Shown here in pieces: positions 7,332-15,707 of a stretch of 64,000 nt of DNA. Each line of letters begins with the position of its first letter. Positions within the stretch are counted from its first letter, which is position 1. Origin of the DNA: Saccharomycopsis phalli (taxonomy: Eukaryota; Ascomycota; Saccharomycetes; Ascoideales; Saccharomycopsidaceae); contig CP073214.1 of NCBI GenBank assembly GCA_020342235.1, forward strand, positions 1,054,001 to 1,118,000. Direction: 5' to 3'. The notes beneath the pieces are model-generated. The model was not told the origin of the DNA and did not search any database. It saw nothing but the letters and a program-made list of their open reading frames with translations. The position numbers and the translations under genes are program-made.

Positions 7332-9821
7332 CTATACCTCCATGGATTTGGTGGGCCAATAGTTCCTACTTATAATGCATTGAACTATCCATTCCCAGTT
7401 AATCAAATTGACCATGATCTTTTTTCTTTTAAATACCTTGGTCTCTTTTTTTTTTCCTTCCGTTTTGCTGTTTAATTTATCATACATCTCATCGATTTCG
7501 ATGTTATCATAAAACAAATACTTGGTGCCAACTTGGATGTTCTCCCTCACCACTGACGCTAACTTATTATAATTAGGGCAGTCAATTATCTTCTTGCTTC
7601 CGAGAATATAAAATAAAAACTCCACAATACTTGGCTTGCAGTTTACCATCACCACAATATGGTTTTTCAATACATGGTTGTTATTCTTCAACTGTTTTTC
7701 TAAGCCTTGGTTTAATGCAAAGTTTTTGCTGAACGGTGAAATATCTATACTCTGGATACAAGATAAGATCTTTGAGTCACCTGCTGCTAACAAATAGCAT
7801 TGCCAATGATCTATAAATGACCTAGCCTCAACGCAGTCATAGACAAATTTTTTGGATAAAATTGGCCAGCCAAGTGCCAAACACTGCAAATACTTTTGTG
7901 ATCGAGAGTAAGATGGTGCCAAAACCGCAATAAAGTTGACATGTCTGAATAACTTTTTGATCTGGATATTTGTAATGTGGTGTTTTTCTTTATGGATATC
8001 AAGTAATACTTCAAGTGTATCTTTCAACACAAGACCACCATTTTCTATTATTAATTGGTTAATGTCATCCCTGTCCTCTTCTGTTTCTCCCGTTAAGCAA
8101 AAGGCGCAATTCAGAAAAAGTGAAGACTTAATCTTAGGCTTCACTGGTGAGATCTCGAGAGTTGGGGAATCTTTGCTGATAATTCCATATACTTCATTAT
8201 ATTCCTTGTGTTTGAAGCTAGGCATTCTTCTTCTCTGCCAGAGAATAGATGTCATATAAACATCCCATATTTTCACTGTGAATTCCTGGTACTTAGTATG
8301 ATCTATAGTCCCTTTGAATAATCTTTTAACAAGTAATGTATCATAGCCTCCCATGCAGGTTATAGAATCTTTCTCTACCTTTTGTAATCCTGTTATCTCA
8401 TAGGTTCCTGTGTGTTTATTGACCAACCTTATTCTATCACCAATCTGGATATCTAAGGGAGACAAAATGTCCGACTTTGTAACAAGCACAGAGGTGTCAA
8501 AAAACTCAATGTTATACTGGTTGCTATTGAGCCTCTCTAGTATCTTAGCAGGATAATACTTGAAGTCGTAGATTGCCCATACTGAATTTTCATCTGAATT
8601 TGACGTATCTGTAAGCAGATCTTTCCTCGACACAGAATTATCGCTATAGGACGGTTCAACCAACTTAAACTGTCCTTCTGATGCTTGCCGTATATTACTG
8701 GTTTTCTGTGTTTCGGAACGTGTCCTTTTCTTATTTTTTGCTGGAAGCATACTATGAAATTCGGAATCAATTAGCTCAAGCGACTTTGCAAGATCAATTT
8801 TACTCTGTGTATTATTTTCATCTATTGGATCTTCTGTTATGGCAAAAGTCGAGTCGTTTACTACCTCCTCTTGCTCGTCGTACGGCAAGGAGCTAGACCC
8901 CTGAAATGCGCTCTTCCAATTTTTCTTATACGTATCAATATCTTCACGTATACTTGGAGAAGACTCTGGAATAATTGAGTTCTTGTTGAAGTGCTTCTTG
9001 TGGTATGCTGTCTTTTTCAAAGGCGTGCTTTCATCCATCAAGGCGTAATTGTCGGTCTGTGTGATCTTCTCATCCATTATTACAAGTTCGCTGTTATCTT
9101 TAGGATTTTCAGATGGTATTTCTATTTTCAGGGTCTTCGCGTTATCTTCAATGGGTTTAATATCTAGGTTGGTGTTATCCAAAGTCCCTGGAATTTGTAA
9201 ATCTGCCTCATCTACATGATCTTCCAATTCCGCCATAAAAATGTCCCGCTTCAATTCATCACTACCAATTATTTGAGTGTCTATTTTCTGGGTACCTTGT
9301 GATAGGCTGATTGGAAGGAGCTGGGTTAATTTTTGGCTGTCAATTTTCTGAGTGCTTTCAAGATTTTTAGGGCTGGTAATCTTCTGTGTCATTCCGATCT
9401 CCAAACTAGTTTCATCACCTAAATAATTAACTTCATTCCGTAAATTTTGAAAGATTTCATGTGCATTGGCACGGTTATTAACATTGGAAGGACTATCCTG
9501 AGGAGATACAAATGGATTATTAACATTTTTCAACCACGGACTCTCTTCTGAGGCTCTTTCTTTAACAAACTTGAAAGGTGTTTCTTGAGTGATACCTTGG
9601 TTTGATCCTGTGACAATTACTTCGTGAGAAATATTTTCAGACTCTTTACTATCAGGAGCTACCATTGTCTTTTCATCCTCCAGAGAATTAAAAATAGTTT
9701 GAGTGTCTTCATCATCCAAGTGTTGAGTGTTATCACCATTTACCCTTTTTTTGATGTCTCTTGGCTTTTTCAAAGACTCTACCTTTTGTACAGCCGCCCT
9801 CTTCCTTCTCTGTTTCTTCAT
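7332..9821 (-). CDS. RAD9: DNA-damage checkpoint adaptor Rad9 (53BP1/Crb2 family)
   Basis: Adaptor that carries the Mec1/Tel1 signal to Rad53. The ATG at 9821 gives 829 residues (S. cerevisiae Rad9 has 1309). The N-terminal half has an SQ/TQ cluster for kinase sites (DTQTIF, GMTQKI, STQKIDSQKLTQ, LSQGTQKIDTQ). A Tudor domain follows at about 420-500 (SVWAIYDFKYYPAKILERL, then IEFFDTSVLV and LDIQIGDRIRL), for methyl-lysine on histone H3. The last ~270 residues are a tandem BRCT: FLNCAFCLTGETEEDRDD, GLVLKD, and VNLINWEWIVQCIISRNYW at the end. A basic stretch (KKQRRKRAAVQK) at the very N-terminus may be a nuclear signal. It converges with SLX4. Confidence 0.9.
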   Translation of the reverse strand: MKKQRRKRAAVQKVESLKKPRDIKKRVNGDNTQHLDDEDTQTIFNSLEDEKTMVAPDSKESENISHEVIVTGSNQGITQETPFKFVKERASEESPWLKNVNNPFVSPQDSPSNVNNRANAHEIFQNLRNEVNYLGDETSLEIGMTQKITSPKNLESTQKIDSQKLTQLLPISLSQGTQKIDTQIIGSDELKRDIFMAELEDHVDEADLQIPGTLDNTNLDIKPIEDNAKTLKIEIPSENPKDNSELVIMDEKITQTDNYALMDESTPLKKTAYHKKHFNKNSIIPESSPSIREDIDTYKKNWKSAFQGSSSLPYDEQEEVVNDSTFAITEDPIDENNTQSKIDLAKSLELIDSEFHSMLPAKNKKRTRSETQKTSNIRQASEGQFKLVEPSYSDNSVSRKDLLTDTSNSDENSVWAIYDFKYYPAKILERLNSNQYNIEFFDTSVLVTKSDILSPLDIQIGDRIRLVNKHTGTYEITGLQKVEKDSITCMGGYDTLLVKRLFKGTIDHTKYQEFTVKIWDVYMTSILWQRRRMPSFKHKEYNEVYGIISKDSPTLEISPVKPKIKSSLFLNCAFCLTGETEEDRDDINQLIIENGGLVLKDTLEVLLDIHKEKHHITNIQIKKLFRHVNFIAVLAPSYSRSQKYLQCLALGWPILSKKFVYDCVEARSFIDHWQCYLLAAGDSKILSCIQSIDISPFSKNFALNQGLEKQLKNNNHVLKNHIVVMVNCKPSIVEFLFYILGSKKIIDCPNYNKLASVVRENIQVGTKYLFYDNIEIDEMYDKLNSKTEGKKKETKVFKRKKIMVNLINWEWIVQCIISRNYWPTKSMEV

Positions 9822-9930
9822 CCTGAACAATTCACGTTACCAAATTTTCGGATGCAGCCAACATGCATGCATAGAGTGATGAGTTACAAATCAATCCCAA
9901 AGGAAAGCAAAAGTAGAAACTAGATTCATT

Positions 9931-11567
9931 ATGCCTGAATCTAATCATATGATTGATATGTGTGTAAAGGGTTAGTTTGGATTATATTGAACTGCCGTCT
10001 AATTCTAGGGAATTATCGTGAAATCTTGGCTAGTCTAACTGACAATTCACTCTTCAACTCCAACTCTATAAATCTTGCCATAATAGGAATTTGTTTGATT
10101 AAACTTAAGAAATTCAAGCAAGGGATAGCCCAAATTTGTTTGGGTATGGAGATACATGATGGAGACAAATTGCACTTGGTTCAGTTTATAGAATCTTGTC
10201 TCAGTATCAAAATTAATGACATAACCAAATTTGAAGAGAAGAAAGTTGATTTGAGTGATCATCTCGCATCAGTGGAATTTTTTTTAGCCTATTTAGAGAG
10301 CAAAAATATTGCTAGCATACATTTTAAAAAAATCTCTGATCAAGGGGCTAGGATCGCAAAAGTCCTACGGCAGGTTGAACAACAGTTACCGGAAACTCTT
10401 GATGAAATAGTCGTTCTGATAAATGAAATGGCAGACAGAACTCTGATGTCAAATTTGTTGGAATGCAAGAAAAATATTTTGATATTAATTGATCAAATGG
10501 TAATAAAGAATGGACCAGCAGAAGAGAAACAACTAAGTGTGAAGATACCAAAAAATGAAAGTACTTTTAATTTATTGTTGGTGAAGTACTATTTACATTA
10601 TTTGAGCAATGACTACTTGGTATCTTTTAAGGGATTCAAGAACCTACTCTATTTCATTAGCACATCAAAAAAATTTCTTACATTCAAGTTTCCTATATTA
10701 ATTCTTCTGTCCGAAGTTGGCTATTTTGTATGCACTTCTACTAGTCAATTAAAAAAAATTCTAAATAATCTAGTCCACCAAGATATGGATCTTGGTCAAA
10801 AGCTTAATTTTCTCATTGCTGCATCACTGATATTGGAGAAAATGGCGATCATTAATAGTAAGAGAGTTCTTGTACAAGAAAGAGAAGAAAATGGTAAAAA
10901 ATATGGAATTCGTCTTGACAAAAATTATATCAATGAGATGATCCGCAAGTGTATACTAATAATTTGCATGAAAGACTCTGATGATCATACTATATTAGAG
11001 TACTGCAATAAAATTCTATGGGGAATTGTTGTACATGGCGGCATCCATATTAAAATTATATGGTTCTTCAAGTATCTAACTGACTATTATCAATTAAAGT
11101 TTGACTGTGGGCCAATATCAACCTTGACGGAGAGATCAAGAATTGTAGGCCCAACAAAAACCAGTAACCTTTTAAAGACAGGTACAGAATTTGAATGGCG
11201 GTCAATGTCTGCAGGATTATCAAACTATAAGGAAATAGTACACAAGCTCTGCAATCTTAAAAACTGTATTACGAAACAGAGTCTCGGTGGCATTTGGAGC
11301 AATGTTCAATATTTCATCCCTCAGTGTTATTACATAGACGACGGTTTTTATGTCCTAAACGAGCTAATAGAAGAGAACACAAATTCACAATTGATATTCA
11401 ATAGAAGTATGCTAACCGCAAAACTAAGAAGCCGGCTAAAACTGGTAAACGTTGACGAATTGGCAAAGGAATCTAAGGAGTTGATTGTTTTATGGTTAGA
11501 TAGCTATCGGCAATACCAAGGGGAAATTCCACCTATTATTACAAAATTCTTGTATATCAGCAATTGA
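9931..11567 (+). CDS. Unrecognised all-helical protein, predicted two exons
   Basis: The long frame has no ATG near its beginning: without splicing it starts with GTG at 9960 and its first Met is 61 codons in. A short exon 9931-9961 with three in-frame ATGs joins through a 47-base intron to 10009-11567, giving MPESNHMIDMWNYREILASL and about 529 residues. The product looks entirely helical; the first 70 residues read like paired TPR-type helices (INLAIIGICLIKLKKFKQGIAQICLG). No signal peptide, catalytic motif or clear membrane domain stands out, though helices around 230-290 are hydrophobic. It diverges from RAD9 with a ~110-base gap. I cannot name it; a superhelical scaffold such as a Scc4/Mau2-like protein is a guess only. 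Confidence 0.7.
9962..10008 (+). other. Predicted intron (47 bp) of the gene at 9931-11567
   Basis: GTGTAA at the 5' end, CTAAT as branch, and TTCTAG at the 3' end, with 6 bases after the branch A, the same tight layout as the introns of CPR1 and PTC7. The donor is unusual, so the exact donor is less certain than the acceptor; this donor gives the only frame that joins the upstream ATGs to the long frame. Confidence 0.55.
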
Positions 11568-11631
11568 TAAGTGTGCATCTAATTAGGTTTGACTGATGAA
11601 ATTCTATGTATCTCGGTTAAAATTAACAGTG

Positions 11632-12054
11632 CTATACTGCAATGTACATGCCTTCTGGAAGGAATACTAGTGAAAGTATAAATGAGATCAAATGGTTAAC
11701 CTGTATCAATAAAACTTGGAAGTACGAAGTTGCTGAGTGATTACAAGGATTCGAATTGCGAGATTCGTTGAGTTTGCGGAATGAAATTATATGTTTTGTC
11801 TTGGCTTTTGTGAAATTCCCCAATAAAGTATTCACCCTTGTTATTAAAGTTGTATTCACGGATGTAAAAGAATGTTCTAGGTTATTTTCATTTTCCATGC
11901 CCCTCAAATCAAGGTCAGTGTTGATATTTAAGTAATCACAACAGCTCGCCTTATTGTTATAAATGGCCTGACAATGTGAATTAGGCAAGTGGGCTTCACT
12001 TGTGCTTAGAATATACATTATTTTTTTGCAATTTTTTCTTGCCGATGTCCCCAT
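11632..12054 (-). CDS. Hypothetical protein, 140 residues, possible C-terminal membrane segment
   Basis: An ATG at 12054 opens 140 codons in a ~580-base space between two other genes. The product is Asn/Ser/Thr-rich and soluble-looking in the middle (NNLEHSFTSVNTTLITRVNT) with a hydrophobic stretch near the end (VLLIQVNHLISFILSLVFL), which could be a tail anchor. No family is recognised. The composition resembles coding DNA no more than weakly, so it may be spurious, or be part of a spliced gene. Confidence 0.3.
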   Translation of the reverse strand: MGTSARKNCKKIMYILSTSEAHLPNSHCQAIYNNKASCCDYLNINTDLDLRGMENENNLEHSFTSVNTTLITRVNTLLGNFTKAKTKHIISFRKLNESRNSNPCNHSATSYFQVLLIQVNHLISFILSLVFLPEGMYIAV

Positions 12055-12146
12055 TTGAAGTGGCAGATCGAAAGTACGTACGATCAAAAAAGATGTACGT
12101 CGGATTTTTACCTATTACGAATGACGATATATTTTATATTAGAAGT

Positions 12147-13068
12147 TTAATTCTTTGTTAATCTCTCTTCTCTATATTTTTCATATAGCACAGCCTGTGT
12201 GAAGTCTTTAAATTCTTGTAAGTGCGATCCTAAAATAATGGTTTTTAGTAGTGAGAAGTCGCAAATATCACTATTCAAAATATCAATATTACCAATTTGC
12301 GTGGATCTAAAATGATTATTTTCTTCTATTTCGTTGCTCCCTATAATCGCAAAGGGTAGTTGTTGATTCAAGTTAACGTCTTCATCTTGGAAGTTATATG
12401 TGTCAATATCTTCGTGCTTCAAAGCTGCCTGAATTTTGGATTTCAACAATTTCAACTCGTCTCGCGTCAACAAATCAGACTTTCCAATAACCGGAATTAG
12501 ATTAATTCGAGAACAAATAAGCTTCATAACAAGCAAGTCCAAGGGAGTCAATCCGCTGTTGCTAATGAAATAAATTGCGACATGTACTTTGCAATCCTGA
12601 AACTTTGGGTTTCTTTTGATTCTACATTCTTCTTGGAGAGACAAATTCAGTTGTGATTCAATATAGTCAAGCATTTTTTTGCATGATTTTTCATTGTTGA
12701 TGGATTCACCAAAATTGGATCCTAGGGTTACGTGAAGGGAAATGGGTCCTGAATTTGGCTCTTGAAGGGCTGGTGGTGTTAGTGAAAAGTGAGCAATAAT
12801 AAGGAAGAGTCAATAGCAATCACAGGTATACTTACTAAAAGTCTGTTTATCAATTTGGAAGCCGCCGTCCTTGTCATTTTCTTTAAAATCCCCGCCGCAC
12901 AAGTCTTTGATAAAAGTCTTTTTACCAGAGTCTGGCTGACCCAAGACCAACAAGGAGAAATCAATTGGTTTTCTTGACAACTTCAATTTTCTAATTTCAT
13001 ATGGTAATAAATTCTAAGTTTAAAGTTAGTCAGGAAAGCTAAAATTGTAATGTCAGACTTACACTCAT
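12147..13068 (-). CDS. Small, degenerate septin, three exons
   Basis: Septin-family GTP-binding-fold protein of 268 residues, assembled from exons 13063-13068 (MS), 12836-13013 and 12147-12769; both joins keep the frame. It consists almost only of the G domain: PYEIRKLKLSRKPIDFSLLV leads into a P-loop G27-QPDS-GKKT, and it ends LYEKYREERLTKN, the usual end of the septin unique element. Missing are the N-terminal extension and the C-terminal coiled coil. The P-loop has Lys34 where Ser/Thr should bind magnesium; the DTPG motif is replaced by LGSNFG (77-82); the G4 motif survives as GKSD (157-160). So GTP hydrolysis is doubtful, as in the Spr28/Cdc11 group. A sporulation septin is plausible. Confidence 0.82.
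12770..12835 (-). other. Second intron of the septin gene (66 bp)
   Basis: GTAAGT donor, CACTAAC branch and CCACCAG acceptor, with 9 bases from the branch A to the end. It splits a Thr codon (A / CC). Confidence 0.85.
13014..13062 (-). other. First intron of the septin gene (49 bp)
   Basis: GTAAGT donor directly after ATGAGT, GACTAAC branch, and CTTAG acceptor. It leaves a first exon of only two codons; the second exon then opens with NLLPYEIRKL, the expected septin start. Confidence 0.8.
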
Positions 13069-14060
13069 CTTAATACTTGCAATGGTATCACATTCCAATG
13101 CCAGGGACAAGCAATGATCACAGGGAGGCCAGACACAGACAGAGTCAGACACAAAGAGGCCACACAGGAATCAAGTAATGTGTGGTATAGAGACATTTGA
13201 ATACTTAATGAATAGACGGAGAAGCTATGTATACCGGTCATAATTTATTGAGCAACTAAAAGCAGACACCAAGGAGTTTAGTCATGCTTGACATTATTGT
13301 TGACTCGGACAGAGTAATATGAACAGCTTTTTGAGGCCTATTGAAGGAATTCTCGAATAAAATAAGCCTTGAATAAACATGAGATAATCCAAGAGGCATT
13401 ATAAAAATACGTCGAACACGTACTATGTAAATCGTATTATCCGACTATGGTACCAATTTCCTGGTGATTACATAAAAGAGCAGAAGTGTACATGGCAAGA
13501 ATTGTCAAAAGAAAGAGTTCGGTTAAATAATACATAAGTTTGATCGAGCAAATTGATGTGGCCCAAATAGACTACGGAAATCCGAAAAGCAAAGAACCAG
13601 GATCTAGCAAGTCGGATCACATTCCAATCACAGCAGGTGAGCAAACATCGGCCCACTACATAAAGACGATGCGTGTTTCGGTAGACGCAAAGAGGATCAC
13701 TAAAGAGCCGAACAAACACTTGTAGGAAATTATAATAGGAGGAGAAGCATAATGAAGAGCCAGAACAACAATAACGGACAATTTATTCAAGAGTTAAAAT
13801 GTGGCGCTGTTAGATTACCATACAGTGCGTCAAATATGGTGCTCAACCCCCACTTACCCATTTGTATAGTATAAACTTTCTTAGCGAGTGTTACCTGCAC
13901 TCAATTGATATCTCACACACATACACATATATATGCGGTCGGGGCCTTTACCAATGAGCCTACAGGTGTTACATGATGGTGCATGGCCAAGTTCAGATCG
14001 TCCAATACATTGGATATATATCCATGAGGATCCCAATAAAATTCTAAAACACGCACACTT
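13069..14060. other. Divergent intergenic region between the septin and the Zn2Cys6 gene
   Basis: About 1 kb with no convincing gene; the open frames are under 85 codons and lack good starts. It must hold both promoters. An ACACAC-rich stretch running into ATATATATG lies at 13915-13934. Confidence 0.5.
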
Positions 14061-14516
14061 ATGAGCAATCCTATTAGACTTCCCTCAATCAGTCCGACGC
14101 CACTAAATCACAACCCTAATAGCAAGATAAAGCTACCGCCCTTGAATGAAATTATTCCTTGGTGTGTTACAAACGAGCCTCATAACTCCAGACAATACCC
14201 GCTAGATACCCTCAGTGTTAACAACAGCCATACTAACTACTACAGCCGGCCTCCGCCTGCAACTGCCATCGGCTTAACCAACTACAACTTCCCTACAAAT
14301 GGCGCGGTAATGTACCTGTCCAAGTCAATGTCCGCCAGTCCCGAGACCAAAAAAAAGGAGATAAAGCGACGGACGCGGACGGGGTGCTTGACGTGCCGGA
14401 AGCGAAGGATAAAGTGCGACGAGAGAAAGCCATACTGTTTGAACTGCGAGAAGAGCAGGAAGGAGTGCATGGGGTATGAAAATAGAATACAGAGCAGACG
14501 GGGCGCGAGCAGATAA
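14061..14516 (+). CDS. Short Zn2Cys6 DNA-binding protein (151 residues)
   Basis: An N-terminal ~105 residues of Pro/Asn/Ser-rich sequence ([27 protein letters not shown]) is followed by a complete fungal zinc cluster: [18 protein letters not shown], then [16 protein letters not shown], with six cysteines in the C-x2-C-x6-C-x5-C-x2-C-x6-C pattern. The chain then stops 15 residues later (RRGASR), with no coiled-coil dimer region, no middle homology region and no activation domain. The [14 protein letters not shown]...C.GY class includes Wor2-like regulators of CTG-clade yeasts, but I cannot assign an ortholog. It could be a natural DNA-binding-only repressor, or the intact front of a gene that has lost its rear. 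It stands alone in a very gene-poor region. Confidence 0.75.
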   Translation: MSNPIRLPSISPTPLNHNPNSKIKLPPLNEIIPWCVTNEPHNSRQYPLDTLSVNNSHTNYYSRPPPATAIGLTNYNFPTNGAVMYLSKSMSASPETKKKEIKRRTRTGCLTCRKRRIKCDERKPYCLNCEKSRKECMGYENRIQSRRGASR

Positions 14517-15054
14517 GGGGCTCCTTGATTGCCTATTACAACAACTTTATCGGATGAGGAACCATTGAATAATGCAGGCATTACTAGATGATGACGACAA
14601 TTATAGAGGCTTGTTGACAATTAGGCTACAAATGAGAAGCTAAATAATGGGTTGGTACATATGCAACCAGAGTCAAGGCAGAAATATCTTTGGATCGACA
14701 ACAACAGAAATTGCTGGAATTATTCGATAATCAATAAATCTGGGAAAATAAGCTTTTCAGTTAGCGTAATAAAAGGTTAGACGATCATCATTCGATTTTT
14801 GCTACCATTGTTAGATTGCTTCACTCAGCTATGTATATACATGGGTTAAACGAAACCTAAAGTGTGCACTGTATGCTATTTATGAGTACTGCAGCACTAC
14901 CCTACCTTGGGGAAAATGTACTTTGAATGGCATACACGGATTTAGTTACATGTTAGCTCGCTGGTTTGAAACACTCTTAGTGATATATTATATTGTTGAG
15001 TTATAGCGTAGACTCGCACAATCCTGGTCAACGATACGTACAATCGGCCAGCCC

Positions 15055-15402
15055 TTAGCGAGTGCTTAAACGAGGAACAAATTGTGTGTCTCAGACAATG
15101 CTAATTGATCAGGAACAGTATGGATTAATCAGGAACAAATGGGTAAGACAGCATAGATTCTGCTTTCCAAGACACCATTGATATTTGTATGTAATCAGAA
15201 TTCCATTGCCTTGCATTTGCGTCTGGTAGTTCACTTGGTTTCATTTTACTATCCGTTTTCAGCTCCGGGGCAAATTAGTATTACAACTTTACTTTTTGTT
15301 AAAGGCAGGTACGTAGCCTCCCTTTTGAGGGTAGGAAAAAAACTACTATTAAGTATCGTTTAGCGAGGTACTTAAACGAGACCATAGGAAATGTCTTAGA
15401 CT
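15055..15402 (+). repeat. Pair of diverged ~45-base direct repeats
   Basis: TAGCGAGTGCTTAAACGAG with trailing GTCTCAGAC (15056-15095) and TAGCGAGGTACTTAAACGAG with trailing GTCTTAGAC (15361-15401) share a layout over about 40 bases, 305 bases apart. The similarity does not extend further on either side. Confidence 0.5.
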
Positions 15403-15640
15403 TCGGATACGTCCAGTAAATAAGAACTCCCCGAGACACATTTGCAGCTTTGTGACGGAATGAAAATTTTATAGAGCTTTTCATTACATTCCTTTGAATT
15501 CCTTTTTTCAGCACAAGTTGTAATTCCACCATGAAGTTGTAAGAGCAGTTTCGCCCTTACATTTTTCTTTGAATCACTAGAAGCTGGAAATATCAAGCGG
15601 GAAGAGTTTATATTTTCAAACCCTAAAGTCGTCCTTTACT

Positions 15641-15707
15641 ACTTATATTTACCACTTATATTTACCACTTTACATTTACCACTTACATTTACCCCTTCAA
15701 ATTTACC
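15641..15707 (+). repeat. Five-copy 13-14 base tandem repeat
   Basis: Units of the form ACTTATATTTACC at 15641, 15654, 15667, 15681 and 15694; units 3 and 5 carry one extra base and the last is diverged. Confidence 0.85.

Noticed and set aside
13468-13725. Small open frames on both strands in the septin/zinc-cluster spacer
   Set aside because: Under 85 codons, overlapping each other on opposite strands, with no good start or family feature.
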